A DNA stretch of 64,000 nucleotides, taken from contig NZ_FNPZ01000001.1 in assembly GCF_900107435.1 (NCBI RefSeq), positions 1,646,960-1,710,959 on the forward strand, given 5' to 3'. The notes beneath the pieces are model-generated. The model was not told the DNA's origin and made no database searches. It was given only the letters and a program-made list of their open reading frames with translations. A program made the translations under genes and the position numbers. Shown here in pieces: positions 63,213 to 64,000 of the stretch; positions within the stretch are counted from its first letter, which is position 1; the number at the start of each line of letters is the position of its first letter. This DNA is from Herbiconiux ginsengi. Its GTDB lineage: Bacteria; Actinomycetota; Actinomycetes; Actinomycetales; Microbacteriaceae.

Positions 63213-63959
63213 GTGCGGAAAACGTGGGGTGCGGTCGTGGCGGGGGTGGTCGCGGCGGTGCTGCTGACGGGATGCGCGAGCGGAGGGGCGGGCTCGACCG
63301 GGCCCGAGGCCACGTTCGCTGTCTCTGCCGACGCCCCGCGCGCATCCGGTGTCGGTGACGCGGCCTTCACCGACGGGACGCCGAGCGCCGAGCTCGTCGA
63401 CAGCGGATGGCTCGACCTGGTCGCCGAGGCGACCGGCATCCCGCGGCGAGCCCTGCAGGGCTACGCCGGCGCGGCGCTCGCGATCGGTGAGCGGCAGCCC
63501 GACTGCCACCTCGGCTGGAACACCCTCGCCGGTATCGGCTGGGTCGAGTCGCACCATGGCACGATCTTCGGCGGCCACATCCAGGACGACGGAGTCACCA
63601 GCGATCTCATCATCGGCGTGGCGCTCGACGGCAACGGCTTCCAGGAGATCCCCGATTCGGATGCGGGAGCGGTCGACGGCGACACCGAGTGGGATCGCGC
63701 TGTGGGCCCGATGCAGATCGTGCCCACCACGTGGGCGGCCTGGGCGACGGAGGCCAACGGAGACGGGGTGCCCGACATCCACAACATCGACGACTCCTCA
63801 CTCTCGGCCGCGGAATACCTCTGCTACTCGGGCGGCGACCTGGGCACCGAAGACGGCTGGCGCACCGCGATCGCGGCTTACAACGAGTCGCCCGCTTACC
63901 TCGACGAAGTGCTCGAGTACGCCAACCGCTACGCCGACGAGGCCGCGGACGCCGGCTGA
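63213..63959 (+). CDS. lipoprotein lytic transglycosylase
   Basis: This protein of about 248 residues has a lipobox (VAAVLLTGCASG). Its C-terminal lysozyme-like domain has the catalytic Glu in AGIGWVESHHGTIFGG and the motif GPMQIVPTTWAAW, typical of SLT/MltB-like enzymes that cleave the glycan strands of peptidoglycan. I place the start at GTG 63213 with a G-run before it; GTG 63204 in the same frame is also possible. It is anchored to the outer face of the membrane and probably aids wall remodelling. Confidence 0.88.
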   Translation: MRKTWGAVVAGVVAAVLLTGCASGGAGSTGPEATFAVSADAPRASGVGDAAFTDGTPSAELVDSGWLDLVAEATGIPRRALQGYAGAALAIGERQPDCHLGWNTLAGIGWVESHHGTIFGGHIQDDGVTSDLIIGVALDGNGFQEIPDSDAGAVDGDTEWDRAVGPMQIVPTTWAAWATEANGDGVPDIHNIDDSSLSAAEYLCYSGGDLGTEDGWRTAIAAYNESPAYLDEVLEYANRYADEAADAG

Positions 63960-63993
63960 CACGACGCGATTTCGCTCCGGGCGCACTCGTGGG

Positions 63994-63999
63994 TATCCT
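63994..63999 (+). promoter_or_regulatory. -10-like box at the window edge
   Basis: TATCCT is the only motif in the last 40 bases. If it is a promoter, the gene it drives would start just beyond the window; this cannot be confirmed here. Confidence 0.25.
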
Positions 64000-64000
64000 T

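Overview
The window is high-GC DNA with dense, compact coding. The gene complement (menaquinone synthesis, F420-type luciferase-like oxidoreductase, CWB2 wall proteins, a DUF222/HNH endonuclease, YhgE/Pip, KdpFABC-DE) and the many start codons lying 6-7 nt after a TAnnnT box point to an actinomycete, most likely a member of the Microbacteriaceae. The genus cannot be read from the window. No rRNA, tRNA, CRISPR array, insertion sequence or prophage was seen.

Layout. 0-2 kb: an AI-2E-type permease and two small unknown proteins. 2-10 kb: a complete potassium-import operon, consisting of a 27-residue membrane microprotein, kdpF, kdpA, kdpB, kdpC, the sensor kdpD and the regulator kdpE. 10-14 kb: a NarL-type two-component pair, divergent from a MacB-like ABC exporter, with an 18-bp perfect palindrome between them. 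14-19 kb: CorA, then a divergent VOC protein and marR-RND pump unit with two matching operator boxes. 19-24 kb: small genes, an epimerase, and the first of three wall-anchored CWB2 proteins. 23.6-29 kb: a tetR-MMPL-YhgE/Pip unit with tandem palindromic operators; the MMPL protein carries a degenerate ABC ATPase domain. 29-35 kb: a metabolic stretch with a ketopantoate-reductase-like protein, MFS, LLM oxidoreductase, monooxygenase-like protein, PucR-type regulator and an HSL-type esterase. 35-37 kb: a DUF222/HNH gene plus a degenerate duplicate of its 3' end.

37-42 kb: a DEAD-box RNA helicase with a long disordered Arg/Asp/Tyr/Gly-rich N-terminus, and the second CWB2 protein. 42-45 kb: a DMT transporter, a FadR-type regulator and L-fuconate dehydratase. 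45-51 kb: an ECF vitamin/metal-type transporter (T and A components, and a YkoE-like S component) split by an opposite-strand gene for a membrane-anchored M15-like protein, with a DtxR/IdeR-like iron box in the divergent promoter region. 51-55 kb: membrane proteins, the third CWB2 protein, two DUF202 proteins and a fasciclin lipoprotein. 55-60 kb: menaquinone genes (isochorismate synthase, MenG methyltransferase, polyprenyl diphosphate synthase), a ferredoxin-NADP reductase and an in-frame aminotransferase remnant. 60-64 kb: a flavin oxidase, Nudix hydrolase, YajQ, a Phd/VapC toxin-antitoxin pair and a lipoprotein lytic transglycosylase.

Points that merit most attention are the MMPL/pseudo-ABC fusion, the iron-box-linked split ECF transporter, three CWB2 proteins with exactly three anchor modules each, several near-perfect operator palindromes, and two unmarked gene remnants (35.5 kb and 59.6 kb).
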